Source: Mycolicibacterium sediminis (lineage in GTDB: Bacteria; Actinomycetota; Actinomycetes; Mycobacteriales; Mycobacteriaceae). From it: 64,000 nt of DNA. The stretch is taken from contig NZ_AP022588.1 of NCBI RefSeq assembly GCF_010731735.1, forward strand, positions 3,658,001-3,722,000. The letters are read 5' to 3'. The translations under genes were made by a program, and so were the position numbers. Below are positions 54,696 through 62,839 of the stretch, piece by piece (positions within the stretch are counted from its first letter, which is position 1; every line of letters begins with the position of its first letter). The notes under the pieces are model-generated. The model ran no database searches. It was not told the DNA's origin and saw nothing but the letters and a program-made list of their open reading frames with translations.

Positions 54696-54703
54696 CGTGC
54701 AAC

Positions 54704-55168
54704 GTGTCCACCTCTCTGGCGGTCGTGCGGCTCGATCCCGAGCTGCCGATGCCCGTCCGCGCCCATCACGGCGATGCCGGCGTGGACCTGTACAGCGCAG
54801 TCGACCTCCAGTTGGCGCCCGGACACCGCGCCCTGGTCCCCACGGGCATCGCGGTGGCGATCCCGCACGGCATGGTCGGCCTGGTGCATCCCCGCTCCGG
54901 GTTGGCCACCCGGGTGGGACTGTCGATCGTGAACAGCCCTGGCACGATCGACGCGGGCTATCGCGGTGAGATCAAGGTGGCACTGATCAATCTCGACCCT
55001 GAGGCAACCATCGCGATCACCCGCGGTGACCGCATTGCACAGCTGTTGGTGCAACGGGTCGAACTCCCCGAACTCGTCGAGGTCACGTCCTTCGATGAGG
55101 CAGGGTTGGCTGACACCACCCGTGGCGCAGGCGGTCACGGTTCCTCCGGCGGACACGAGAGTTTGTAA
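54704..55168 (+). CDS. dut: dUTP pyrophosphatase Dut
   Basis: The 154-residue trimeric enzyme splits dUTP to dUMP. All five motifs are visible: 1 [12 protein letters not shown], 2 [12 protein letters not shown], 3 [17 protein letters not shown], 4 [15 protein letters not shown] and 5 [10 protein letters not shown], where the Phe of the usual GGFGS is His. GTG 54704 is supported by the -10 hexamer. Its TAA stop is directly followed by the next ATG, so the pair is coupled. Confidence 0.97.
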   Translation: MSTSLAVVRLDPELPMPVRAHHGDAGVDLYSAVDLQLAPGHRALVPTGIAVAIPHGMVGLVHPRSGLATRVGLSIVNSPGTIDAGYRGEIKVALINLDPEATIAITRGDRIAQLLVQRVELPELVEVTSFDEAGLADTTRGAGGHGSSGGHESL

Positions 55169-55963
55169 ATGGCACTGGGCAGACGCAAGCACGGCAAGGA
55201 CGAGGCCGACGAGGTTCGTCCCACGGACGCTCTTCCGGAGACGCCCGGCGGGGACGACCTCGACCACGATCTCGACGGCCGCGGCGACGACCTCGACGGC
55301 CCGTTCGACATCACCGACTTCGAGGACGCCGCGGTCGCGACCGTCGGTCGGCACGACCTCGGCTCGGTGCTCATCCCGGAGAACGACACCGCCGAAACCG
55401 TCTTCGAGGTCAACCAGCAGGGCGTGCCGTCCGCCGTGTGGATGGTGACGCCCAACGGGCGCTACAACGTCACGGCGTGGGCCGCACCCAAGACGGGCGG
55501 CCTGTGGCGCGAGGTCGTGACCGAGATCGCCGACTCGCTGCGCAACGACAACGCGCAGGTCTCCATCGAGGACGGTCCGTGGGGTCGCGAGGTCGTCGGC
55601 CACGTCACCAGCGGTCCGGAGCCCGTCGTCATGCGCTTCATCGGCGTGGACGGCTACCGCTGGATGGTGCGCGGCGCGGCGGTCGGTCCGCCCCACCTCG
55701 CCGACCAGATCGCCGCCGAGGTCCGCAGGGCCCTGGCCGACACCGTCATCCGTCGCGGTGACACCCCGCAGCCGGTGCGGGCGATGCTGCCCCTGCAGCT
55801 GTCCGACTCTCTGGTCAGCCGGCTGCGTGCGCGCGCCGAGCAGATGGTCGCCGACCAGGCTCAGCCCGTCACGCCGGATCCCATGGCACCGCCCGAGCCC
55901 GCGGCCCGCCGCAGCGAGCAGGGATCGGCGATGCAGCAGCTGCGGACCATCACCGGCGGCTAG
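55169..55963 (+). CDS. DUF3710 domain-containing protein
   Basis: The 264-residue protein has ATG 55169 touching the dut stop. The first 50 residues are basic then strongly acidic (RPTDALPETPGGDDLDHDLD). The DUF3710 core includes VWMVTPNGRYNVTAWAAPKT, GLWREVVTEIADSLRNDNAQ and FIGVDGYRWMVRGAAVGPP. The tail is Pro/Ala/Gln-rich. It matches Rv2696c. Function unknown. Confidence 0.88.
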   Translation: MALGRRKHGKDEADEVRPTDALPETPGGDDLDHDLDGRGDDLDGPFDITDFEDAAVATVGRHDLGSVLIPENDTAETVFEVNQQGVPSAVWMVTPNGRYNVTAWAAPKTGGLWREVVTEIADSLRNDNAQVSIEDGPWGREVVGHVTSGPEPVVMRFIGVDGYRWMVRGAAVGPPHLADQIAAEVRRALADTVIRRGDTPQPVRAMLPLQLSDSLVSRLRARAEQMVADQAQPVTPDPMAPPEPAARRSEQGSAMQQLRTITGG

Positions 55964-55975
55964 CTTGCGGGCGAC

Positions 55976-56674
55976 TCAGGCCTCGAGCAGCGCCGCAACG
56001 CACGCCGCGCCGAGAACGGCCGGGTCCGCGCCCATGCCGTCGAGCGTGACGGTGCGCAGTGCCGCACGGGGTGCGGCGGCCGCCCACTCCAGCGCCACCT
56101 CGATCGGGTGGACGGCGTCGTCGACGGCGGCGGCGACCCCCAGGGGCACGCTCAGGCGCCCGATGTCGGTCGTCGTCGGGGCCGCGTAGCCCGCAGCCTC
56201 CAGCATCGCGTCGGGCAGGTCGGGCCACTGACCGGCCCAGGACCGGGTCAGTTCGTCGGCCAGCCACCGCGGGCTCGACGCGCGCATGTCCGCGACCGTC
56301 GCGGCCAGTCCGTCCCGGCGCAACAGCGCCGCCGTGTGTCGCGCTGCCGCGGCCGCGGGTGCGGTCTCCGACGGTCCCGTCCACGCGGGTAGTGCGGCGA
56401 GGACCCCGATCGCGAGCGCGGGGTGGTCGAGTGCCCATGCGAGGGCCACCGCGGCGCCGATCGACACCCCGCCGACCACGATCGGACCCGTGCGCGCGGC
56501 CTCGTCGAGCGCGGCGACGTACCCCGCGATCAACCTCCTCGGATCGGGTGCGGGGGTGCTCACCGCGGCGCCCAGACCGTGCAGTGTGGGGGAGAACACA
56601 CGGTAGGCGTAGTCGTCGTCGGAGCCGGTGCCGGGCAGGACGATCGCCGTCGTCCCACGCAGATCGAGGGCCAT
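55976..56674 (-). CDS. Alpha/beta hydrolase (Rv2695 family)
   Basis: The 232-residue protein begins MALDLRGTTAIVLPGTGSDD, with the oxyanion loop GTGSDDDYAYRV. The nucleophile elbow reads VVGGVSIGAAVAL, a GxSxG with Ser. The His of the triad may lie in DDAVHPIEVALEW. It is a compact hydrolase with no lid; the substrate is unknown. Weak CACCAT hexamer 6 nt upstream of ATG 56674. Convergent with DUF3710. Confidence 0.85.
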   Translation of the reverse strand: MALDLRGTTAIVLPGTGSDDDYAYRVFSPTLHGLGAAVSTPAPDPRRLIAGYVAALDEAARTGPIVVGGVSIGAAVALAWALDHPALAIGVLAALPAWTGPSETAPAAAAARHTAALLRRDGLAATVADMRASSPRWLADELTRSWAGQWPDLPDAMLEAAGYAAPTTTDIGRLSVPLGVAAAVDDAVHPIEVALEWAAAAPRAALRTVTLDGMGADPAVLGAACVAALLEA

Positions 56675-56753
56675 CCGTCGATGGTGCCCCGTGGGCGTCG
56701 CCCGGTGCCGCCGACACCCTGGAGGCGGCGTGGCAAATCCCCACCAAGAGGTC

Positions 56754-56791
56754 TACCGTGGCGATGGTTAGGGAGGATCCACGGTGGATCC
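56754..56791 (+). promoter_or_regulatory. -10 element and palindrome upstream of the OB-fold gene
   Basis: TACCGT at 56754-56759 is a TANNNT match. Just downstream, 56775-56791 is a 17-nt near-perfect palindrome (GGATCCAC-G-GTGGATCC) lying in the transcribed leader, 21 nt before ATG 56813. It could be an operator or an RNA stem. Confidence 0.45.
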
Positions 56792-56812
56792 GCCACAGTG
56801 TCAGGAGACACC

Positions 56813-57184
56813 ATGGCCACGGCCGAAGGTTATCTGCGTCGACTCACCCGTCGGTTGACGGAGGATCCAGAACAGCTCGACGACGCCGAACTGTCCGACG
56901 AAGTCACCCACACCGGCGCCCAGAAGGCCATCGACTGTCGTCGCGGCCAGGAGGTCACGATGGTGGGGACGCTGCGATGCGTCGAGACGGCATCCAAGGG
57001 ATGCGCCGGCGGTGTGCGCGCCGAGCTGTTCGACGGTACCGACGCGGTGATGCTCGTCTGGCTCGGCCAGCGTCGCATCCCCGGCATCGAGTCGGGACGC
57101 ACGCTGCGGGTGCACGGTCGTCTGGGCACGCTGGAGAACGGCAGCAAGGCGATCTACAACCCGCACTACGAGATTCAGAAGTGA
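56813..57184 (+). CDS. OB-fold nucleic-acid-binding protein
   Basis: The 123-residue protein begins MATAEGYLRRLTRRLTEDPE. AGGAG sits 8 nt before ATG 56813. The OB fold is seen in VTMVGTLRCVETASKGCAGG, ELFDGTDAVMLVWLGQRRIP and RTLRVHGRLGTLENGSKAIY. It matches Rv2694c; a nucleic-acid role is inferred from the fold only. The stop overlaps the DUF3159 start as GTGA. Confidence 0.87.
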   Translation: MATAEGYLRRLTRRLTEDPEQLDDAELSDEVTHTGAQKAIDCRRGQEVTMVGTLRCVETASKGCAGGVRAELFDGTDAVMLVWLGQRRIPGIESGRTLRVHGRLGTLENGSKAIYNPHYEIQK

Positions 57185-57930
57185 CCCGGCCCGACCACGG
57201 GACGGAGGACACCGAGGCGGACGAAGCCAGCGAGCCCGCGAGCACGCTCAGCGCCCAGGCCGTCCTGGCCCAGATGGGCGGCATCAGCGGCCTGATCTAC
57301 TCGACCCTTCCGGTGCTGGTGTTCGTGCCGGTGTCGTCGCTCTTCGGCCTGATGCCCGCGATCTTCGCCGCGCTCGGCATCGCGACGCTCATCCTCGTGT
57401 GGCGGCTGTTCCGCCGCGAGTCGCTCCAACCCGCCGTCTCGGGCTTCTTCGCCGTCGGGGTCAGCGCACTGATCGCCTACATCGTGGGCGAGTCCAAGGG
57501 CTACTTCCTGCTCGGCATCTGGTCGTCGCTGGTCTACGCCGGCGTGTTCACGCTGTCTGTGCTGATCCGCCGACCGCTGGTCGGGTACGTATGGGGCTGG
57601 GTGGGCGGCCACGACAAGGATTGGCGCGAGGTCCGCCGGGCCGTGCGCGCGTTCGACGTGGCGACGCTGTTCTGGGCAGTCGTGTTCGCGTCGCGGTTCA
57701 TCGTGCAGAACCGTCTCTACGACGAGGACCAGACCGGTCTGCTGGGCGTCACCCGGATCGCGATGGGATGGCCGCTGACGGCCGTCGCCGCGCTGGTCAC
57801 CTACCTGGCGATCCGCGCAGCGCAGCGCGCCCTGCGCGAGCGCGACGCCGCCCGCGACGCCACCTCCGCCGACGACGACCGGGAGCCGTCCGGCGCGCCC
57901 AACGCCCCGGGAGCCTCGCCCCTCGACTGA
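57181..57930 (+). CDS. DUF3159 family membrane protein
   Basis: The 249-residue protein starts at GTG 57181 (VTRPDHGTEDTEADEASEPA). About six transmembrane helices follow, including GGISGLIYSTLPVLVFVPVS, VSGFFAVGVSALIAYIVGES and WPLTAVAALVTYLAIRAAQ. Between them is the DUF3159 motif VGGHDKDWREVRRAVRAFD. The tail is acidic. Function unknown (Rv2693c); translationally coupled to the OB-fold gene. Confidence 0.88.
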   Translation: MTRPDHGTEDTEADEASEPASTLSAQAVLAQMGGISGLIYSTLPVLVFVPVSSLFGLMPAIFAALGIATLILVWRLFRRESLQPAVSGFFAVGVSALIAYIVGESKGYFLLGIWSSLVYAGVFTLSVLIRRPLVGYVWGWVGGHDKDWREVRRAVRAFDVATLFWAVVFASRFIVQNRLYDEDQTGLLGVTRIAMGWPLTAVAALVTYLAIRAAQRALRERDAARDATSADDDREPSGAPNAPGASPLD

Positions 57931-57943
57931 CGGGCGGTACCCG

Positions 57944-59380
57944 ATGCGCGCAGCACCCGACGCCGGGCGGGCGGTCATCGCCGTGTCCGTCCTCGCGTCG
58001 TTCGTCGCCTTCCTCGACGGCTCGGTGGTCAACCTGGCCCTGCCCGCCATCTCCGCCGACCTGGGCGGGGGACTCGTCCTGCAGCAGTGGGTGCTCGACG
58101 GCTACCTGCTCACCCTCGGCGCGCTGATCCTGGTCGCGGGAGCGATCTCCGACGAGTACGGCCGCTTGCGGGTCCTACGGGTGGGGCTGGCGGTGTTCGC
58201 CGTCGCGTCGGTGCTGTGCGCGGTGGCGCCCGCCGGCACGATCCTCGTCGCGGCGCGGTGCCTGCAGGGCGTGGGGGCGGCGTTCCTGGTGCCCAGTTCG
58301 CTGGCGATGATCAACGCCCACTTCACCGGCGCCGCTCAGGCGAGGGCGATCGGTACGTGGACGGCGTGGACCGGAACGGCGTTCGTCATCGGGCCACCGC
58401 TGGGCGGGATCCTGGTCGACGCGCTGAACTGGCGCTGGGTGTTCGGGATCAACGTGATCCCACTCGCGGTGACGCTGTTCCTCGTCACGCGCCTGCCGCC
58501 GGATCCGGTGCGGGTGGGAGCGGCCCGCCGGATCGACGTGGTGGGCGCCGTGCTGGGCGCCGTGGGTCTGGCGGGGACGGTGTTCGCGCTCATCGAACAG
58601 CAGCGGCTCGGCCTCGCCCATCCCGCTGTCGCGGCGAGCCTCGCCATCGGCCTGCTGTGCCTCGCGGCGTTCCCGTGGTGGGAGCACCGGACGTCGCACC
58701 CGATGATGCCGCTGGGGCTGTTCTCCCGGCGCAACTTCGCGGTCGGCAACCTCGCGACCGTGTTCTTCTACGCCGCGGTGTCGCTCGGGCTCCTCGTCGT
58801 CGCGCTGTTCCTGCAGGAGACCGTCGGCATGTCGGCGACGCTCGCCGGCCTGGCGACCCTGCCGGTGCCGGTGCTGTCGTTCCTCCTCGCGTCGCGCTTC
58901 GGGGGCCTGGCCGGCGTCCACGGACCGCGGGTGTTCATGGCGGTGGGTCCGCTCGTCGCGGCGCTCGGGTTCGTCCTCATGACGCGGGCGGGCGACCCGT
59001 TCGACTTCTGGACCCAGTTGCTGCCCGGCGTGGTCGTGTTCGGCCTCGGCCTGACGATCACGGTGTCGCCGCTGACCGCGGCGATCCTGGCCGCCGTCGA
59101 CACCGGGCAGAGCGGCATCGGCTCGGCGGTCAACAACGCGGTGTCGCGCATCGCGGGACTCATCGCGGTGGCGATGATGAGCCTGATCGCGGGCGGAGCG
59201 CTCGACCTCGCGGGGTTCCATCGCGTCGTGCTGGTCGTGGCCGCGCTGTTCGCGCTGGCCGGAGTGGTCAGCGCCATCGGGATCCGCAACGTCGCCGGGA
59301 TGGCGGACGTCCCGGCCGACGCGGCTGCCCACTGTCACGACCGGGCGACGCCGCCGCCCGCGTATCCGGCGCGACCGTGA
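57944..59380 (+). CDS. MFS efflux transporter, DHA2 (14-TM drug:H+ antiporter) type
   Basis: The 478-residue protein has the DHA2 motifs FVAFLDGSVVNLALPAISAD (motif D1), DEYGRLRVLRVGLAVFA (motif A) and TAFVIGPPLGGILVDALNWR (motif C). Fourteen hydrophobic segments are expected for this length. DHA2 pumps export hydrophobic drugs or lipids in exchange for protons. It has no counterpart here in M. tuberculosis, so it is an accessory insertion; ATG 57944 is 13 bp after DUF3159. Confidence 0.9.
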   Translation: MRAAPDAGRAVIAVSVLASFVAFLDGSVVNLALPAISADLGGGLVLQQWVLDGYLLTLGALILVAGAISDEYGRLRVLRVGLAVFAVASVLCAVAPAGTILVAARCLQGVGAAFLVPSSLAMINAHFTGAAQARAIGTWTAWTGTAFVIGPPLGGILVDALNWRWVFGINVIPLAVTLFLVTRLPPDPVRVGAARRIDVVGAVLGAVGLAGTVFALIEQQRLGLAHPAVAASLAIGLLCLAAFPWWEHRTSHPMMPLGLFSRRNFAVGNLATVFFYAAVSLGLLVVALFLQETVGMSATLAGLATLPVPVLSFLLASRFGGLAGVHGPRVFMAVGPLVAALGFVLMTRAGDPFDFWTQLLPGVVVFGLGLTITVSPLTAAILAAVDTGQSGIGSAVNNAVSRIAGLIAVAMMSLIAGGALDLAGFHRVVLVVAALFALAGVVSAIGIRNVAGMADVPADAAAHCHDRATPPPAYPARP

Positions 59381-59385
59381 CCGGG

Positions 59386-60048
59386 TCAGGTGGCGGTGCG
59401 CAGGATCAGCTCGCGCAGCTGTTCCTCGACCTCGGCGACCGCGACGAACAGCAGTTCGTCGCCGCCCTCGAGCGGTTCGTCGTCCTCGGGCACGATGACC
59501 CGCGAGCCGCGCAGGATCGTCACCAGGGACGCGTCGCGGGGTAGCTCGAGGCGCTTGACGGCCTTGCCGCCCCACGGGGTGTCGTCGGGCAGCGTGATCT
59601 CGACGAGGTTGGCCTGCCCCTTGCGGAAGCTCATCAGCCGCACCAGGTCACCCACCGACACGGCCTCCTCGACGAGCGAGGCCAGCATGCGCGGGGTCGA
59701 GACGGCGACGTCGATGCCCCAGTTCTCGTCGAACAGCCACTCGTTGCGCGGGTCGTTGACGCGCGCCACGACGCGCGGCACCGCGAACTCGGTCTTGGCG
59801 AGCAGGCTGAGCACGACGTTGGCCTTGTCGTCACCGGTGGCGGCGATGACCACGTCGAATTCCTCGAGCTTCACCGACTCGAGCAGGCTCAGCTCGCACG
59901 CGTCGCCGAGGCGCCACTGCGCGGCGGGGATGGCGTCGACGTCGAGGTGGTCCGGGTTGCGCTCCAGCAGCGTCACGGAGTGGTTCTCGACGAGTTCGCG
60001 GGCGATGGAGCGGCCGACCGCGCCTGCTCCTGCGATGGCGACCTTCAC
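59386..60048 (-). CDS. ceoC: K+ uptake regulator, TrkA-type RCK protein CeoC
   Basis: The 220-residue protein begins VKVAIAGAGAVGRSIARELV, the Rossmann NAD(H) loop AGAGAVG, with the acidic end of strand 2 in LLERNPD. The TrkA-C ligand domain follows (VEITLPDDTPWGGKAVKRLE). It acts as a nucleotide-gated regulator of a K+ channel or transporter in the membrane; no membrane subunit is visible in the window. GTG 60048 lies 7 bp after ceoB. Confidence 0.92.
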   Translation of the reverse strand: MKVAIAGAGAVGRSIARELVENHSVTLLERNPDHLDVDAIPAAQWRLGDACELSLLESVKLEEFDVVIAATGDDKANVVLSLLAKTEFAVPRVVARVNDPRNEWLFDENWGIDVAVSTPRMLASLVEEAVSVGDLVRLMSFRKGQANLVEITLPDDTPWGGKAVKRLELPRDASLVTILRGSRVIVPEDDEPLEGGDELLFVAVAEVEEQLRELILRTAT

Positions 60049-60055
60049 GGCTTCC

Positions 60056-60730
60056 TCACTCGTCGTCGACGTCGGGGGAGGGCGCCAGGGCGGAGATCGC
60101 CATGGCCTCGGCGACGTGGCCGGAGATCGCGGCCAGGTACACCTGGTCACCGGCCTGGATCACGGTCTTCGCATCCGGCAGCAGCCCGCTGCCGAAACGG
60201 ATCAGGAAGGCCACCCGGCCACCGGTCGCCGTCTCCAGCGCGGTGACCCGGTGCCCGGCCCAGTCCTCGTGCAGGGGGAGTTCGGTGACGCCGACGTTGC
60301 CGGACGGGTCCCGCCACTTGGTGGTCTCGGTCTCGCGGGTCAGCACGTTGAGCAGTCGGTCGGTGGTCCAGGGCACCGTCGCGACGGTAGGGATCCCGAG
60401 CCGCTCGTAGACCGCGGCACGCTTGGCGTCGTAGATGCGGGCGACGACGCGTTCGACGCCGAACGTCTCGCGGGCGACGCGGGCGGAGATGATGTTCGAG
60501 TTGTCACCCGAGGACACCGCGGCGAACGCGCCCGCCTCCTCGATCCCCGCGCGCAGCAGCACGTCCCGGTCGAAGCCCATCCCGAGCACCCGCTCGCCGG
60601 GGAACTCGGGGGACAGTCGGTGGAACGCCGTGCCGTCCCGGTCGATGACGGCCACCTCGTGGCCGATGCGGGCCAGGCCGTCGGACAACGATGCGCCCAC
60701 CCGGCCGCATCCCATCACCACAACACGCAC
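60056..60730 (-). CDS. ceoB: K+ uptake regulator, TrkA-type RCK protein CeoB
   Basis: The 224-residue protein begins VRVVVMGCGRVGASLSDGLA, a second RCK domain with the NAD(H) loop GCGRVGAS and DRDGTAF. TrkA-C segments are TELPLHEDWAGHRVTALETA and TVIQAGDQVYLAAISGHVAE. It forms a pair with CeoC, as for the ceoB-ceoC (trkA-trkB) genes of M. tuberculosis. GTG 60730 has AGGAAGG upstream. Divergent from the APC permease. Confidence 0.92.
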   Translation of the reverse strand: MRVVVMGCGRVGASLSDGLARIGHEVAVIDRDGTAFHRLSPEFPGERVLGMGFDRDVLLRAGIEEAGAFAAVSSGDNSNIISARVARETFGVERVVARIYDAKRAAVYERLGIPTVATVPWTTDRLLNVLTRETETTKWRDPSGNVGVTELPLHEDWAGHRVTALETATGGRVAFLIRFGSGLLPDAKTVIQAGDQVYLAAISGHVAEAMAISALAPSPDVDDE

Positions 60731-60827
60731 GCGTCGGTCCTTCCTGCGGGTATGCCAAGAAATCCGTGTGTTCACGCTGGGCACGAAGAACGCTACAGCC
60801 ATTCGGACGACCCGCCACGCTTAGGCA

Positions 60828-60833
60828 TACCCT
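60828..60833 (+). promoter_or_regulatory. -10 element of the APC permease gene
   Basis: TACCCT lies 8 nt before GTG 60842, a spacing one base longer than the usual leaderless layout, but it decides the start. Confidence 0.45.
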
Positions 60834-60841
60834 TGGCACTC

Positions 60842-62839
60842 GTGTCCAAGCTCTCGACCGTCGCCCGCCGACTGGTCCTAGGAACGCCGTTCCGCAGCGA
60901 CAAGCTCGCGCACACCCTGCTGCCCAAGCGCATCGCCCTTCCGGTGTTCGCCTCCGACGCCCTCTCGTCGGTCGCCTACGCCCCGGAGGAGATCTTCCTG
61001 GTGCTGTCGGTCGCGGGCGTCGCGGCGTACACGATGGCGCCGTGGATCGCGCTCGCCGTCGTCGCGGTCATGCTCGTCGTGATCGCGAGCTACCGGCAGA
61101 ACGTGCACGCCTATCCGTCCGGTGGCGGTGACTACGAGGTCGTCACCACCAACCTCGGTGGCACCGCCGGCCTGACGGTGGCGAGCGCGCTGATGGTGGA
61201 CTACGTACTGACGGTGGCGGTGTCGATGTCGTCGGCGATGTCCAACATCGGCTCGGCGGTGCCGTTCATCGCGCAGCACAAGGTGTGGTTCGCGGTGGTG
61301 CTGATCCTCATCCTCGCCTCGCTCAACCTGCGCGGCATCCGCGAGTCGGGCACGGCGTTCGCGATTCCCACCTACGCCTTCATGATCGGCATGTTCATCA
61401 TGCTGGGCTGGGGCTTCTTCCAGATCTTCGCCCTCGACCAGCCGCTGAAGGCCGAGTCCGCCGACTTCGAGATGCACTCCGAGCACGGCGACGTGCTCGG
61501 GTTCGCGCTGATCTTCCTGGTCGCCCGGGCGTTCTCGTCGGGGTCCGCGGCGCTCACGGGCGTCGAGGCGATCAGCAACGGCGTCCCCGCGTTCCGCAAG
61601 CCGAAGTCCCGCAACGCGGCCACCACGCTGCTGCTGCTCGGCGGCATCTCCGTCACACTGCTCATGGGAATCACGCTGCTGGCCAAGGAGACCGGCGTAC
61701 AGATCGCCGAGCGTCCGGCCGAACAGCTCGGCGGCGCACCCGTCGGCTATCAGCAGAAGACGTTGATCGCGCAGCTGGCCGACGCGGTGTTCCACGACTT
61801 CCCGCTGGGTCTGTTCCTCATCGCGTTCGTCACGGCCCTGATCCTGGGGCTGGCCGCCAACACCGCGTTCAACGGCTTCCCCGTGCTGGGTTCGATTCTG
61901 GCCCAGGACAGTTACCTGCCCCACCAGCTGCGCACCCGGGGCGACCGGCTGGCGTTCTCGAACGGCATCCTGTTCCTGGCGTTCGCCGCGATCGCCTTCG
62001 TGGTGGCCTTCCAGGCCGAGGTGACGGCCCTGCTGCAGCTCTACATCGTCGGGGTGTTCGTGTCGTTCACGTTCAGTCAGATCGGCATGGTGCGGCACTG
62101 GACCCGGCTGCTGGCCGTCGAGACCGACGGCGAGGAACGCGGTCGCATGCAACGGTCCCGGGTGATCAACACCATCGGCTGCGTGTGCACCGGCACCGTC
62201 CTGGTGATCGTCGTGGTCACCAAGTTCATGGCGGGGGCCTGGATCGCGATCCTGGTGATGGGCTTCTTCTTCGTGGTGATGCGGATGATCCACAAGCACT
62301 ACGCCAGCGTCCGCACCGAACTGGCCGCGGCGGACGAGGAGGCGGGCGACGACGTCGTGCTGCCCAGCCGCAACCACGCCATCGTGCTGGTGTCCAACAC
62401 GACGCTGCCCACCAAGCGTGCGCTCGCCTACGCCCGCGCGACCCGGCCCGACGAACTCGAGGCCATCCACGTCAGCATCGACGACGTCGAGGCGCGCGAA
62501 CTCAAGACCCGGTGGGAGGCGTCCGACATCTCCCTGCCGCTCAAGATCGTGGCCTCGCCCTACCGGGACATCACCCGGCCGGTGCTGGACTACGTCAAGC
62601 GGATCACCCGCGACGCGCCGCGCACCGTCGTCACGATCTTCATCCCCGAGTACGTCGTCGGGCACTGGTGGGAGCAGGCGCTGCACAACCAGAGCGCGCT
62701 GCGCCTCAAGGGCCGCCTGCTGTTCGAACCGCAGGTCATGGTGACGTCGGTGCCCTATCAGCTGAACTCCTCGGAACGGCTCAAGGATCAGGAGCCGAAG
62801 TCGGCGCCGGGCGACGCGCGCCGGGGGTTCCTGGAATGA
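60842..62839 (+). CDS. APC-superfamily permease with C-terminal cytoplasmic domain (Rv2690c family)
   Basis: The 665-residue protein from GTG 60842 has twelve transmembrane segments in the first 460 residues, opening FASDALSSVAYAPEEIFLVL, an amino-acid-permease-like motif, followed by SYRQNVHAYPSGGGDYEVVT and AFSSGSAALTGVEAISNGVP. The last 190 residues are soluble (HAIVLVSNTTLPTKRALAYA), resembling a universal-stress-like domain. K+ or amino acids are possible substrates; position beside the K+ regulators ceoB/ceoC favours K+. The stop overlaps the next start as ATGA. Confidence 0.85.
   Translation: MSKLSTVARRLVLGTPFRSDKLAHTLLPKRIALPVFASDALSSVAYAPEEIFLVLSVAGVAAYTMAPWIALAVVAVMLVVIASYRQNVHAYPSGGGDYEVVTTNLGGTAGLTVASALMVDYVLTVAVSMSSAMSNIGSAVPFIAQHKVWFAVVLILILASLNLRGIRESGTAFAIPTYAFMIGMFIMLGWGFFQIFALDQPLKAESADFEMHSEHGDVLGFALIFLVARAFSSGSAALTGVEAISNGVPAFRKPKSRNAATTLLLLGGISVTLLMGITLLAKETGVQIAERPAEQLGGAPVGYQQKTLIAQLADAVFHDFPLGLFLIAFVTALILGLAANTAFNGFPVLGSILAQDSYLPHQLRTRGDRLAFSNGILFLAFAAIAFVVAFQAEVTALLQLYIVGVFVSFTFSQIGMVRHWTRLLAVETDGEERGRMQRSRVINTIGCVCTGTVLVIVVVTKFMAGAWIAILVMGFFFVVMRMIHKHYASVRTELAAADEEAGDDVVLPSRNHAIVLVSNTTLPTKRALAYARATRPDELEAIHVSIDDVEARELKTRWEASDISLPLKIVASPYRDITRPVLDYVKRITRDAPRTVVTIFIPEYVVGHWWEQALHNQSALRLKGRLLFEPQVMVTSVPYQLNSSERLKDQEPKSAPGDARRGFLE

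Noticed and set aside
59390..60841. An in-frame 484-codon upstream extension of the APC permease
   Set aside because: It runs through ceoC and ceoB on the other strand, has no family match, and the -10 at 60828-60833 sets the start at 60842.
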